A stretch of DNA of 64,000 nt, taken from NCBI RefSeq assembly GCF_902498805.1, contig NZ_LR701591.1:1-64000 (forward strand), in the 5' to 3' direction. The notes below the pieces were generated by a model. The model made no database searches, was not told the DNA's origin, and saw only the letters and a list, made by a program, of their open reading frames with translations. Below, one piece after another: positions 53,347 to 63,800 of the stretch. Position numbers and translations under genes: made by a program. Source of the DNA: Imperialibacter sp. EC-SDR9 (GTDB taxonomy: Bacteria; Bacteroidota; Bacteroidia; Cytophagales; Cyclobacteriaceae). Numbering within the stretch: position 1 is the stretch's first letter; each line of letters begins with the position of its first letter.

Positions 53347-55278
53347 ATGTATGCAGTTGGTATAAGGGTGGTCGGGCTGGTAGCCTGTGTCATCCTTTTT
53401 TTGTTTAATGCAAAAGGTCAGGAGGATGCTGCTGATTCTGTCCGCAAGGGTGAGATCTTGGCGCCAGTGGAGATTAGTGACTCATGGCTTCACAGCTATG
53501 CAGTGGGAGGCCATTCGGAACAACTCGACTCGATTGCCCTTCAACGGCAGTCGTCTGCATCCTTAGGTAAGCTACTTCAGGCGCAGCAGGGCATTTACCT
53601 GAAGGAGTATGGCCCCGGTATGCTGAGCTCTATTAGCCTCAGGGGCACCTCCGCCAGCCAAACCTCCCTGCTTTGGAACGGTCTTCCCATCAACTTCCCC
53701 TCCCTGGGGCAGGCCGATTTTTCACTGATTCCCAATTTCTTTATTGACAAAGCGGAGGTTTTTTACGGAGGGGTAAGTTCGCTGGCAGGGTCTGGCGCTA
53801 TTGGAGGTGCGGTGGCTGTCAGCGATAAGGTTGACAAAAACCTCCGAAGCATAGGGTTCACCCAGGAAGTTGGAAGCTTCGGCACAAATTTTTCTGGATT
53901 GAAAGCCAGGGTGGCGGGGGAGAAGGCTGGCATTTCTCTCGCTGGCTTTTATAAGGAATCCGATAATGACTACACCTATCGTAATCTGGCAAAAGCCGGG
54001 CAGCCGATTGAAAGACAATCTCATGGCGCTTACATGGGCAAAGGCCTGAAGGCGGCTGCCTTCTGGAACCCCTGGTCAAAGGGTGTTTTTGACTTCGAAG
54101 GTTGGCTGACTCACTATAATAGAGAGATTATTCCGCCCTACACCGTTGCTTCAGCCGGAGATACCCAAATTGATCAGTCGCTGCGACTGTCGTTGGGTTA
54201 TATGCACCGCATCCAGCCTTTGTTGAAATGGGAATCACGGGTTGGGAGAATCTACGATTTTATCAAATTCAACGGCCTTGCATCCGGCACCACTCAGTAT
54301 ATGTGGAATAATAGCATTGAATGGATGCCGTTTTCCCACCTTCAGCTCCGGGTTGGTGGTTTAATCAATCATATGCTAGCTGACGTGCCGGAATACGGTG
54401 GCGATTTGAGTGAAAACCGATCCAACGTCTATTTAATGCTCAATTGGTTTCCCTCAACCAGGTGGACGCTCAACGCCAAAGTTCGCCAGGAAATTGTTGC
54501 TGGCACATGGAATCCAGTCGCTCCGTCACTGGGAGCTGACGTTCTGGTTTTACGATCAGAGGCAGTTTCCGTCAATTGGCGATCGCAGCTCTCCAGAAGC
54601 TACCGGGTGCCCACACTCAACGACCGCTATTGGAGCCCTGGTGGCAACCTAAACCTGAAGCCAGAACAAGGTTGGAATGCAGAGTCTGGACTCGATTATT
54701 CTGTCAAACGGGGAAATCATGTGCTGGAAGCATCTGTCACTGGCTTTGCGCACTGGATACAAGATTGGATTCTTTGGCTCCCGCAGGTGGAGGGCTACTG
54801 GTCGCCAGTAAATGTGAGGAATGTGTTTTCCCGTGGCGGTGAGCTATCTGTTGGACATAAATGGAGCGTGGGAACGTGGCTGTTAAGCAATGACATCAAC
54901 TACAAACTAACAGTATCGCAGATCCGGGCAGGCTATTCTGGTGACGATAGCAATATCGGTAATCAACTGCCTTATGTGCCACTGCATCAGGGCGCCTGGA
55001 GCTTTGGGTTGCAAACGGAGCCATGGCATTTTAATTCCCAGGTTTCATTCTATGGCAGCAGGTATACGCTCGTTGATAACGACATCAACTTGAACGCCTA
55101 TACGCTCTGGAATCTGGAGACTGGCAGGCAAATTCAGGCTGGGAAGTCCCTTTTTGCGCTGTCGATCAAGGTCGACAATGTGTTGGGCACCCGGTACGAG
55201 AACCTGCAATACCGACCAATGCCGGGTCGCTCATTCTCCATTCAATTGAATTACACTTTAAATCAAGATAAAAAATGA
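53347..55278 (+). CDS. btuB: TonB-dependent cobalamin receptor
   Basis: The 643-residue outer-membrane receptor has a signal peptide (about 1-24, ending NAKGQ), a plug domain (about 55-160, with LQAQQGIYLKEYGPGMLSSI and SLRGTSASQTSLLWNGLPI) and a 22-strand barrel ending IQLNYTLNQDKK. The TonB box is not obvious. The cobalamin riboswitch upstream and the BtuG-like lipoprotein overlapping its end make B12 the likely ligand. It is small for the family, like other Bacteroidota BtuB proteins. Confidence 0.92.
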   Translation: MYAVGIRVVGLVACVILFLFNAKGQEDAADSVRKGEILAPVEISDSWLHSYAVGGHSEQLDSIALQRQSSASLGKLLQAQQGIYLKEYGPGMLSSISLRGTSASQTSLLWNGLPINFPSLGQADFSLIPNFFIDKAEVFYGGVSSLAGSGAIGGAVAVSDKVDKNLRSIGFTQEVGSFGTNFSGLKARVAGEKAGISLAGFYKESDNDYTYRNLAKAGQPIERQSHGAYMGKGLKAAAFWNPWSKGVFDFEGWLTHYNREIIPPYTVASAGDTQIDQSLRLSLGYMHRIQPLLKWESRVGRIYDFIKFNGLASGTTQYMWNNSIEWMPFSHLQLRVGGLINHMLADVPEYGGDLSENRSNVYLMLNWFPSTRWTLNAKVRQEIVAGTWNPVAPSLGADVLVLRSEAVSVNWRSQLSRSYRVPTLNDRYWSPGGNLNLKPEQGWNAESGLDYSVKRGNHVLEASVTGFAHWIQDWILWLPQVEGYWSPVNVRNVFSRGGELSVGHKWSVGTWLLSNDINYKLTVSQIRAGYSGDDSNIGNQLPYVPLHQGAWSFGLQTEPWHFNSQVSFYGSRYTLVDNDINLNAYTLWNLETGRQIQAGKSLFALSIKVDNVLGTRYENLQYRPMPGRSFSIQLNYTLNQDKK

Positions 55279-56309
55279 AAAAGCTAGCATTATGGAGTTT
55301 AGTGGCCGCAGTTTTCCTAACCAGCTGTGGTGGTGACGACGAAGGCGATCCGAAAAACAGTGTGGGATCCGTTTTTGTGGTCAATGAGGGGAATTTTAAT
55401 CAAACGAATGGAAGCATTACTTCCTATGATCCGGAAACCGAAGAAGTCTCTTCCCTTGTTTTTCAATCGGCCAACGGTCGGCCATTGGGTGACGTGGTGC
55501 AATCCTTGTTCATTGATGCTGACGAGGTGGGCTACGTAGTAGTGAATAACAGCAAAAAAGTTGAAGTCGTGAACGCTGACTTTGTTTCAACAGCCACCAT
55601 TGAGGCCAACCTGGCCAATCCAAGGTATCTGTTGAGAGTCAACGATCAGCTCTTTGTCAGCAATTGGGGCACTTTCGATGAGAACTATGCACTCGATCAG
55701 TCGTACGTACTCATTCTTGACGCTGCAACCTTTGAAAAGGAGGGGGCAGTAAACACGGAGGATGGAACCGAAAACCTGGCCTATGCTGATGGCTATGTGT
55801 ATGCATCCAATAGTTTCGGGAACACCGTGTCGGTAATTAAAACCAGCACCGGAGAACTTGAAACAACCCTTGAGGTGGGATATTCTCCGGGAGAAATGGT
55901 GGTGGATGCAGACGGGGCCGTTTGGTTGATCTGTGGAGGAAGCTATCAGGAAAACGATGGAGCAATTTACAAGCTTGGCGCATCCGCAGCTACCAAAGAG
56001 GTCGACTTGGAGGTTAATCCTTCTACACGATTGTCAATTGATAAAGAGCAGGGTGTGTTGTATTACATAGCAGGCACATCGGTTGGAAGCTATGAAACTG
56101 GGCAAAAAGTGCTTAAAAAAGAGTTTATTACGATTGACGATGCTGTTGGCTTTTATGGACTAGGCTATAGCGAGGCCGAGGATGTTATTTATATAGCCGA
56201 TGCCAAGGGCTTTCAGGGTAAAGGTACTGTTTACAGGTATTCTGCTGACGGAACAGCAATATCGAAGTTTGAAGCGGGGGTGGCGCCAAACGGATTCGTA
56301 TTTAAATAG
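55275..56309 (+). CDS. btuG: BtuG-like beta-propeller lipoprotein (YncE/DUF5074)
   Basis: The 344-residue precursor has a lipobox (FLTSC, about Cys18) and a seven-bladed-propeller repeat pattern: GSVFVVNEGNFNQTNGSI (about 31-48), PRYLLRVNDQLFVSNWG, NLAYADGYVYASNSFGNTVS, and VGYSPGEMVVDADGAVWLIC. In Bacteroides, BtuG of this type sits on BtuB and binds B12 with very high affinity. The start overlaps the btuB stop by 4 bp, supporting the pairing. Confidence 0.83.
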   Translation: MKKLALWSLVAAVFLTSCGGDDEGDPKNSVGSVFVVNEGNFNQTNGSITSYDPETEEVSSLVFQSANGRPLGDVVQSLFIDADEVGYVVVNNSKKVEVVNADFVSTATIEANLANPRYLLRVNDQLFVSNWGTFDENYALDQSYVLILDAATFEKEGAVNTEDGTENLAYADGYVYASNSFGNTVSVIKTSTGELETTLEVGYSPGEMVVDADGAVWLICGGSYQENDGAIYKLGASAATKEVDLEVNPSTRLSIDKEQGVLYYIAGTSVGSYETGQKVLKKEFITIDDAVGFYGLGYSEAEDVIYIADAKGFQGKGTVYRYSADGTAISKFEAGVAPNGFVFK

Positions 56310-56369
56310 AACCATCACTTGCAACCCTTCAATTTGCCCGCAGTCTTTACTCAAAATGAACTGATAATT

Positions 56370-57050
56370 ATGAGAAAGATAGGAGTACTTGTACTTGGGT
56401 TGCTAATCGCCGGTCAGGTGTGGGCTGGAGAGGAAACAAGAGAGTTGTCTTCGTTCAGCAGCCTCGATATTGGTGGTGCTTTTAAAGTGACACTGAAAAA
56501 AACCGGCAAGCACAGGGTATTCATTGATGCAGATGACAACGTGATAGACAGAATCCGAACGGAAGTTGTCGGTAGCACCCTGAAAGTGTATATCAAGGAC
56601 AATAATTTCAGGTCGAACGGGCCCATGAATCTGACCATTGAGTTTTCGAGCATTAATGGCATGGATTTAAGTGGTGCTTCCACAGTTGTATGTGATGATG
56701 TCATCACCGCCTCAACATTCGAATTGGAAGTGAGTGGAGCGGGTTCTACAAGGCTAATCGTAGAAGCTGACAGGCTAAGGGCCGACATGACAGGTGCTGG
56801 CACGCTTACACTAAGGGGGAAGGCGAGGGAGCAAGTCATTGATATAACCGGCGCAGGTAGTTACAATGCGGAGGACTTCGACTGCGACTACACCGAGGTG
56901 GAGTCTTCAGGGGCTGGCACAGCAAGGGTAGTAGCCAACAAAGAGCTTAGGGCTGAATGCAGTGGAGCAGGCTCGGTTCGCTACAAGGGCAATCCGCAGA
57001 AAGTTTATGCTGACTCAAACGGCGCAGGCTCTGTCAAAAGAATGAATTAA
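56370..57050 (+). CDS. Head-GIN (DUF2807) exported protein
   Basis: The 226-residue precursor has a signal peptide (ending QVWAG). The mature protein is a parallel beta-helix-like GIN domain with repeating G-A/S-G turns: SGAGSTRL, TGAGTLTL, SGAGTARV, NGAGSV. It opens with the TRELSSFSSLDIGGAFKVTL motif of DUF2807. Function is unknown. I start at ATG 56370, which begins the signal peptide. It lies 60 bp past the BtuG-like gene. Confidence 0.88.
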   Translation: MRKIGVLVLGLLIAGQVWAGEETRELSSFSSLDIGGAFKVTLKKTGKHRVFIDADDNVIDRIRTEVVGSTLKVYIKDNNFRSNGPMNLTIEFSSINGMDLSGASTVVCDDVITASTFELEVSGAGSTRLIVEADRLRADMTGAGTLTLRGKAREQVIDITGAGSYNAEDFDCDYTEVESSGAGTARVVANKELRAECSGAGSVRYKGNPQKVYADSNGAGSVKRMN

Positions 57051-57056
57051 TAGAGA

Positions 57057-57085
57057 AGGGGTGTTTTCACCCTTTCTTTTTTTTG
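57057..57085 (+). terminator. Terminator after the head-GIN gene
   Basis: AAGGGGTG (57057-57064) pairs with CACCCTTT (57069-57076) with one wobble, then CTTTTTTTTT. It overlaps the last codons of the convergent meaB gene. Confidence 0.75.
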
Positions 57086-58080
57086 TAGAGGTCAAACAGT
57101 TGATGTGCTGCACTTACAGGGTTCAGCTCTCTAGTTTCCACTTTTGCGGCAAGGTCTTTGATTTCCTCTTTTACCAGACTATTAAATTCCTGTTTCAAAA
57201 GCCCATCCAGTTTCTGGTGCATCCATTGCAGGTTTTGCTGCGATCGCTGATGCGCCAGGTAGCCATTCGCAATCATCTTTTCTTTGAACGACTCAATCAA
57301 AGTCCATAACTCGCTAATTCCCTCGCCAAGTAAAGAAGAGCAAGTCGTTACTTGAGTAACCCAGCCGGAAGGGGGCAGCGAGAAGTAGTGGGTCACTTGT
57401 TTGAGTTCCTGAAGCGTCTTCCTGACGGCTGGCATGTTGTCGCCGTCTGCCTTGTTGATTACAATGGCATCAGCCATCTCCATGATGCCCTTTTTTATCC
57501 CCTGCAGATCATCGCCTGCACCAGCGATAGTTAACAGCAGGAAGAAGTCGCACATGTCTCGCACCAGGGTCTCTGATTGGCCAACGCCCACGGTCTCTAT
57601 CAGAATGACATCGAACCCGGCCGCTTCGCACAATAACATGGCTTCACGTGTCTGATCTGCCACGCCCCCCAGAGTTGAGCCCGTAGGAGTGGGCCTTATA
57701 TAGGCATTTGGGTTGACGGCCAGCTTGTTCATCCTGGTTTTGTCGCCCAGGATGCTACCTTTGGTCTGCTTGCTTGACGGATCAACTGCCAATACGGCCA
57801 CCTTTTTTCCTACGCTGACCAGGTATTCGCCAAAGGCTTCTATAAAGGTGCTTTTCCCAACTCCCGGTATGCCTGATACACCAATTCTTGTTGCCTTGCC
57901 CGTTTTGCTTAACAATCTGTCTATCAGTTGCTCAGCAAGCGCTCTGTCAGATGGTAGTTTGCTTTCCACGAGCGTAATACCCCTGGCCAGAGCCACCCTG
58001 TCGCTCCTGATTATTCCGCTAATCAGTTCCTCTGGTGTTGGCCTTTTTGGTATATTCGTTGACATCGAAGAAAAAGTCAC
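57067..58080 (-). CDS. meaB: MeaB GTPase, methylmalonyl-CoA mutase chaperone
   Basis: MeaB gates adenosylcobalamin loading of, and protects, the B12-dependent methylmalonyl-CoA mutase. The 337-residue P-loop GTPase has Walker A GIPGVGKST (about 66-74), the family switch VDPSSKQTKGSILGDKTRM (about 98-116), ETVGVGQSE (about 164-172) and NKADGDN (about 209-215). The mutase genes are not in the window. Its place beside B12 uptake genes is functionally consistent. ATG 58065 is an alternative start. Confidence 0.95.
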   Translation of the reverse strand: MTFSSMSTNIPKRPTPEELISGIIRSDRVALARGITLVESKLPSDRALAEQLIDRLLSKTGKATRIGVSGIPGVGKSTFIEAFGEYLVSVGKKVAVLAVDPSSKQTKGSILGDKTRMNKLAVNPNAYIRPTPTGSTLGGVADQTREAMLLCEAAGFDVILIETVGVGQSETLVRDMCDFFLLLTIAGAGDDLQGIKKGIMEMADAIVINKADGDNMPAVRKTLQELKQVTHYFSLPPSGWVTQVTTCSSLLGEGISELWTLIESFKEKMIANGYLAHQRSQQNLQWMHQKLDGLLKQEFNSLVKEEIKDLAAKVETRELNPVSAAHQLFDLYKKKKG

Positions 58081-58186
58081 AGTGGTTTAAACCGACAGCA
58101 ATATACGTTCGTCCTTCAAATAATTCCTTTCGTCGAAAGAACCAAAAAAAGAATTGTTCTATTTTAAGTTTAATTTGGCTTTTACT

Positions 58187-58194
58187 TATGTTTG
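58187..58194 (+). promoter_or_regulatory. Candidate promoter -7 element of the CHASE2 gene
   Basis: TATGTTTG matches TAnnTTTG and lies 58 bp before the CHASE2 start codon. It would drive the CHASE2 gene and the secreted protein gene that follows. Confidence 0.45.
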
Positions 58195-58251
58195 TATCGT
58201 TGGTTCGTGAATATTTAGTTACTTACCAGTTGGCAAAGCAACTAATCTACT

Positions 58252-59502
58252 ATGAAAGCAAACAGAAGAGAATTTTGGCTGGACTCGATTTTTGGAACAG
58301 CCTTCATATTCTTACTGATGTGGACGTTTTATTCCGTAACCGCATTTAAGGTCTTTGACTTATTTGATCCGATTGGAGACGCTCTCGGCGACGTAGAGCT
58401 CACTGATGTGGTATTCTCCCAGCTAAGGGAGCCGGCAGTTCCTGACGACAGGATTGTGCTGGTCAACCTGGGCAGGGTAAACAGGGCAGATATTGGGTAT
58501 ATGATTGATATTGTCAATCAATATGAACCAAAGGTAATTGGCCTCGATACCTATTTCAGAACGCCCAAAGATTCTGCTGTCGATGCCATTATGGAGGATG
58601 CTTTTTCGAGGGTTGATAACCTGGTAATTGGTAGCATTCTTCAGAACTTTAATGAAGAGAAGCTGGAATTTGATTCTCTGGGGAAATCTCTTCCAAGATT
58701 CACTCAGCATGCTGAGACGGGTTTTGTTAATTTTATAACAGATGCCCAAACTCAGGAAGAGTTGAAAATGACCCGGGAGTTCACTCCCAAGGAGATGGTG
58801 GCAGGGCAACAAGAACTGGCATTTGCTGTAAAGCTGGCTCAGTATTTGGAACCTGAAAAGGTAGACAGGTTGTTGAAAAGAGGCAACGAGCGAGAGACGA
58901 TTAATTACCGAGGCAATGTGATGGACTTCGGTGCGTCGGTGTATGGTACGATGTTTTTCGCACTGGACGTTAATCAAGTTTTTGATCAGAACTTCGATCC
59001 ATCTCTGATCAAGGATAAAATTGTGATCTTCTGCTTCTTAGGTGAGTATCTTGGTGATAGACTGACAATAGAAGACAAGTACTATTCGCCGATTAACTCG
59101 CAGTTTGCAGGAAGATCCTACCCGGATATGTTTGGGGGAGTTGTGCATGCCAACATTGTGGCCATGATTCTCAATGAGGATTACATTGATGCCATGGATG
59201 ATGCAACCGGCGCTATAATTGGTGTGCTGTTGTGTTTAATCAATGTAGCGGCTTTTTCTTACATATACAGAGTGTATTCCAAATGGTACGACGGTGCCAC
59301 TAAATTGATACAGCTGGTGGAAGTTTTGGGCATCAGCTTTATGAATGTTTATGTATTGGACAAGTTCAATTATAAACCGGAGTTAACCATTGGCATGGTA
59401 GCAATAGCCCTTGCCGGTGATTCTCTGGAAGTATATTACAGCGTGGTGAAGAATTCAGTCACCGGGCTTTTTAAAAGTAGAAAAAGAAAAATTAAATTGT
59501 AA
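58252..59502 (+). CDS. Orphan CHASE2-domain membrane sensor
   Basis: The 416-residue protein has one N-terminal helix (about 13-35), an extracytoplasmic CHASE2 domain (about 40-310) with PDDRIVLVNLGRVNRADIGY, YEPKVIGLDTYFRTPKDS and IKDKIVIFCFLGEYLGD, and three C-terminal helices (about 318-402). CHASE2 normally feeds a kinase, cyclase or GGDEF domain, but here the chain ends about 10 residues after the last helix (KSRKRKIKL). Output must therefore pass to a separate protein, or the domain serves another purpose. The next gene is 19 bp downstream. Confidence 0.88.
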   Translation: MKANRREFWLDSIFGTAFIFLLMWTFYSVTAFKVFDLFDPIGDALGDVELTDVVFSQLREPAVPDDRIVLVNLGRVNRADIGYMIDIVNQYEPKVIGLDTYFRTPKDSAVDAIMEDAFSRVDNLVIGSILQNFNEEKLEFDSLGKSLPRFTQHAETGFVNFITDAQTQEELKMTREFTPKEMVAGQQELAFAVKLAQYLEPEKVDRLLKRGNERETINYRGNVMDFGASVYGTMFFALDVNQVFDQNFDPSLIKDKIVIFCFLGEYLGDRLTIEDKYYSPINSQFAGRSYPDMFGGVVHANIVAMILNEDYIDAMDDATGAIIGVLLCLINVAAFSYIYRVYSKWYDGATKLIQLVEVLGISFMNVYVLDKFNYKPELTIGMVAIALAGDSLEVYYSVVKNSVTGLFKSRKRKIKL

Positions 59503-59521
59503 AACATTAAAAATTAGACCT

Positions 59522-60451
59522 ATGAAAATGAGAACAATTCTTTTGACGTTCTTGGTATTGCTGAGTTTTTTGAGCAGCAATGTATTGGCTCAGGGTTATG
59601 AGTTTCGTGTATTGGCTAATAAAGGTGAAAACCAAGTAAAAAAGGCTGGTGCAAGTCAGGCAGAGACCTTGAAAACTGGCGCAACGCTTGCGAAAGGTGA
59701 TCAAATCATCGCTGCAAATGGCGCTTACATCGGACTGGTGCACAGCAGTGGTAAAACCACCGAGATAAGAACTCCTGGCACTGTAAAGATCGACGATTTG
59801 TCGGCGAAAATTTCTGCCACTAGTTCTACAACCGCCAGCCGTTATGCTAACTACATAGCTGCTAAAATGAACGAAAGTGACGGTGGCGGAAACTACCGGT
59901 CAAACATGAAAGCGACTGGTGCTGTTGAAAGAGCTTTAACGTCTGCTATCAACGTAATGCTTCCTAATTCTGTTGACTTTTATGGTGACAACGCTATTGT
60001 TCGCTGGAAAGCTATAGGTGAAGATAACACAACGTACATAGTAACTGTGAAGAACATTTTTGATGAGGAAGTAGCCAAAATCGAAACTGATCAGACAGCT
60101 TATGAGCTTGATTTTACCAACCCTAAGCTTGCACAGGAGAGACTAGTGATACTTAATGTAAAAGTGAAAGGTGATGAAGACATGAAGTCGTCTGACTACG
60201 GTATCAAACGCCTTTCAAACACTGAGTCTGCTAAGGTGAACGAAAACATCAAAGGACTGAAGAGTGAAGTAAACGAAGAAACGCCGCTGAATAAGATCAT
60301 TTATGCTTCTTTCTTCGAAGAAAACAACCTTGTGCTTGATGCGCTTACCAAGTATGAAGAGGCTATCGAGATGTCTCCCGAAGTACAGGACTTCCAGGAC
60401 ATGTATCAGAGCTTCCTTGTAAAGAACGGCCTTGTTGCCACTGCTAACTAA
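59522..60451 (+). CDS. Secreted FecR-like/helical-repeat protein
   Basis: The 309-residue precursor has a signal peptide (1-24, ending VLAQ). Residues 30-90 resemble a FecR-type domain (NQVKKAGASQAETLKTGATL, then KTTEIRTPGTVKIDDL). Residues 150-225 look like an Ig-type strand domain (NAIVRWKAIGEDNTTYIVTV). The C-terminal 60 residues are helical and TPR-like (LDALTKYEEAIEMSPEVQDF). In layout it recalls the DUF928-type proteins near CHAT genes in cyanobacteria, though I cannot claim homology. It follows the CHASE2 gene by 19 bp. Confidence 0.7.
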   Translation: MKMRTILLTFLVLLSFLSSNVLAQGYEFRVLANKGENQVKKAGASQAETLKTGATLAKGDQIIAANGAYIGLVHSSGKTTEIRTPGTVKIDDLSAKISATSSTTASRYANYIAAKMNESDGGGNYRSNMKATGAVERALTSAINVMLPNSVDFYGDNAIVRWKAIGEDNTTYIVTVKNIFDEEVAKIETDQTAYELDFTNPKLAQERLVILNVKVKGDEDMKSSDYGIKRLSNTESAKVNENIKGLKSEVNEETPLNKIIYASFFEENNLVLDALTKYEEAIEMSPEVQDFQDMYQSFLVKNGLVATAN

Positions 60452-60780
60452 GGCGAAGTGTAAAAAAGATAAAAAAAGGGGCGCAAGCCCTTTTTTTTAT
60501 GCCCATATTCTGACAAAATGAAAGCGGCTGGATTGAGGCAAGAGAGGCGAACAATAGAAACGGAATTATTAGGGCAATGGTCATGTTAAGCGTCCAGTCC
60601 CAGAAATTCTGAACTGGTTCCAGTTGATCGACCTGATTGCAAAACAACTCCTTAGCGACCAGCCCCCTTCCGGCTAGCGAGACACGTCCAAAAATCTACA
60701 GGTAGCTGTTCATCAGACTGCCACTGTTGTCACTCTAAAGCTATGGGTTGTTGAGCCCCACCAGAGACCAGGCTAACAAC
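60452..60780. other. Intergenic region between secreted protein and CHAT gene
   Basis: Apart from terminators at its ends I see no gene. A minus-strand frame at 60444-60647 encodes a hydrophobic stretch but crosses a terminator and has no promoter or ribosome-site support, so I do not call it. Confidence 0.5.
60471..60498. terminator. Bidirectional terminator
   Basis: GGGC (60479-60482), a GCAA tetraloop and GCCC (60487-60490) are flanked by seven A on the left and eight T on the right. It ends the CHASE2-operon transcript and could also act on the minus strand. Confidence 0.85.
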
Positions 60781-60810
60781 AAAAAAAAGAGGCTGCCTTT
60801 CGACAGTCTC
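60781..60810 (-). terminator. Terminator of the CHAT gene
   Basis: On the minus strand GAGACTGTC (60110 bases into the hairpin, 60102-60110 of the +60,000 block) pairs with GGCAGCCTC around a GAAA loop, with one mismatch and one wobble, and is followed by eight T at 60781-60788. On the plus strand the arms lie at 60789-60797 and 60802-60810. Confidence 0.75.
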
Positions 60811-60836
60811 CCTCAAGTTCGATCATGTAATAGAGA

Positions 60837-63800
60837 TCAATCCAATCCTATCATTACAAAAGGCCCCCAATAGATTGGGTCACGATACTCATTTCTTATC
60901 TCTTTCTTAGCATCAATGAAAGCCCTGCGCTTGTCGCCGGTAGTGATCCATTTCTGGTAAAACTTCACCATGAGCTGCTGTGTGGCTTCATCAGATACTT
61001 TGAACAAACTCATGATGATTGTTTTGGCTCCCGCAACCAGAAATGCTCGTTGCAATCCATACACGCCTTCTCCGGCTTCCATTTCACCTAAGCCCGTTTC
61101 GCAAGCGCTCAACACCACCAGGTCAGTTTGATCCAGGTTGAGGTTCATGGCTTCATAGGCAGTTAGGATACCACTCTGGCTATTGTAGTTGTAGGCGCTT
61201 TCGTTCAAAATATCGCCAGCACCTGCCATGAGCAGTCCGGAACGCAGCAAAGGGTTGTCATATGCTTTCGATTCGTTGAGTCCGGCAAATATGTTATTTT
61301 CCTCGATCGCTGGCTGGAAGAAACCGTGTGTGGCAATGTGAAATACTTTTGGGCTTTTCATCAGCTTAACCTGATCCTCACCCGCCTTCATCTCAAGATA
61401 GTCCTGGGTTTTCCAGCCATTGTCGTTAAGCAGCTTTTTGAGTTCAACAACTTCTTCATGCGTGCCAGGAAGTCGCTGTACTTCACTCATGCCAATACTT
61501 TTGGTTAAGTTGTCGTTGCCGGAAGATGCTCCTTCCGATTTTACATAAAAAATAGGATCCCCAAACATCAACGCCAGGTTCTCAGCGGGTGCCTGTGCCT
61601 TCTTTTTCTTATTTCTGTTTACAAGATCCCTGGTATTACTTACCAGGATTATATTGGAATTATCGAGTACGTATTTGCCATCGCCAGTTGGTATAGCCTC
61701 CAAATTAATTTGATTATAAACACCGTCGGCCGAAAGGTAGATCGTAGAGGTTTGCCCAACAGCTTCAACGATAGGCTTCCAGAACTGATCATAGGAATAC
61801 TCATCCTCAATTTTAAATTTAATACTGTTTCGATACAGCTTCATGTACCTGCCTTCGAGGGCTGCGCCGTTTCGCAGCAGCACCAGCTGTGGTTTGCTGC
61901 GCTTTTCATTGTCGACATAGATGACAGCGTACATTACCGAATCAGTAAAATCATGGTCGAAGTAACGGAACCTCACAATTTCAACCCCCTTTTCATTCTC
62001 GCCCAGGGCTGCTTTTACATCCTGCCACGTGACAACATTGTTGTCGACACCTTCTCCAAATACTTCGGACTTCAAGCTGAGCTGTTTCTCCAGCGCTTCC
62101 ATTTCTTGTACCAGTTGAGCCGGATTCACATTGTTCTCCAGCAGCTGATCGTTTGACATGGAAAGGGCATTGGTTAGCTGTGCTTTTTTGGCTATCCAGC
62201 TGCTGTACATATTTATCAACGTGCTGTCTCCGCTGGAAAGAATACGGGTTCTGATTTTTATTGAGGTATTCAGCAGGAGTGCCTTGGTGAGCAAAGCGTT
62301 ATTGTAAATGTCACCTATCAGGTCCTCTTTCTTGTCGATCCGTGTAAGCGCCAATGTGTTGTAGAACTCGTAATCGGACTTGATGGTGTTCCAAAATTTG
62401 GCTTTTTCTCTTTCACTTAGAGCGGGGAAGTAGGTCTTTATAAACTCCTGATAGTTGGCCAGTGTCTCTTCAATAGTATTCTGGGCCTTTCTAATGTCCC
62501 CATTCATGTAGTAAGTTTTAGCAAGCTTCGACAGCACTTTCACATACTCCGGGTGAGAAGTGGAGAAAAATTTGGCGTACGTCTTTAGGGCATCCTGGTA
62601 AAAATTGTCTGCCCTGTCGTATTGCCTCTTTTGGTACTGGATGTCACCTTTCAGCGTGTTGACTACAGCAGCATTAACGTTATTCCGCTTTCCTATTCGG
62701 TCTTTCCAGATCGTCCACGCCTCTTCGAGATACTGTAGGGAAATGTCATATTCGCCCGCATAAATACTCACAGTAGCCAAATCTTTCAATACTTCAGCAT
62801 AGAGTGGGTTTTTACTTCCCAGCTTGGTTCCAACGATTTTTTCTGCTTCAACAAGCAGGGCTTGTTGCTGCTTGAAACTGGCACCATCGTAAAATTTGAT
62901 CATTCCCAGCTGGGCAAGCGAACGGCCTACATCTACATGGCTTCGCCCAAATTGTTTTTCCTGATTGGTAATCGCCTGAGAAATAAATTGCTCCGCCTTT
63001 TCATAATCTCCAATCGTTGTGTAGAGTCGGGATAAGGTTATTAAGCTGCTGGCTAGCTTGGAGGAAGAGGCTGGAAATACAGCTGTTGCTATGTTAAGAG
63101 ATCTTCTTGCGAACGACTCCGCATCGGTATACTCGCCGGCAGCCAGCTTCAATTGTGCCTTCAAAACCAGCGGGCGCAAAAGGTGCCTGCTTGTGGCACC
63201 AAACTGTTTTTCTGTATTCGTCAGGTATTTATCGACCAAATCTGTTGCATCGCTGTATCTGCCCAAATGATAGTACAGTTCGGCAAGGTCTTCCGTGTTT
63301 TGTCCGGCAGAGCCCAGTCGGTTCAGTCCACTCTTAATTTTGATTCGTTCTGACTCGAAAAGAAGGTCTTCCGCCTCGTCGTAGAGGCCTTGAATAACCA
63401 TTAATCTCGCTTTGGTAGTCAATAGGTTGGTATAGTGAAGTGTTTCCTCAAGGGAGGAAGGTTTGGCGAGAATATTTGTTGCTTCCTGAATGTTTTTTTC
63501 TGCTTTCTCATATTCTCCAATATTCATTTGCAGAGACGCAATCTTATTCAACTCAACGCCATAGTTTACATCCTTGTTGTCGTATTTCACACGGGATACA
63601 TTCAGTGCTTTGTCAAGTGTTTTTGATGCATTACTGAAATCGTCATTTTCCTCATAAAACTGCGCCAAATGGTTGAGGGTGTTCACATATTCAACATGGC
63701 CTTGAGAAAACTCCTTTTCAATCACTCCATGGAAGCTCTCATCATATATTTTCTTTGCCTCAGCAAACTTGTCCGAGTATTCGACCAGGTAGTTGGCTTG

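Noticed and set aside
60444-60647. Hydrophobic minus-strand frame between the secreted protein and CHAT genes
   Set aside because: It runs across the bidirectional terminator at 60471-60498 into the end of the neighbouring gene and has no promoter or conserved motif.
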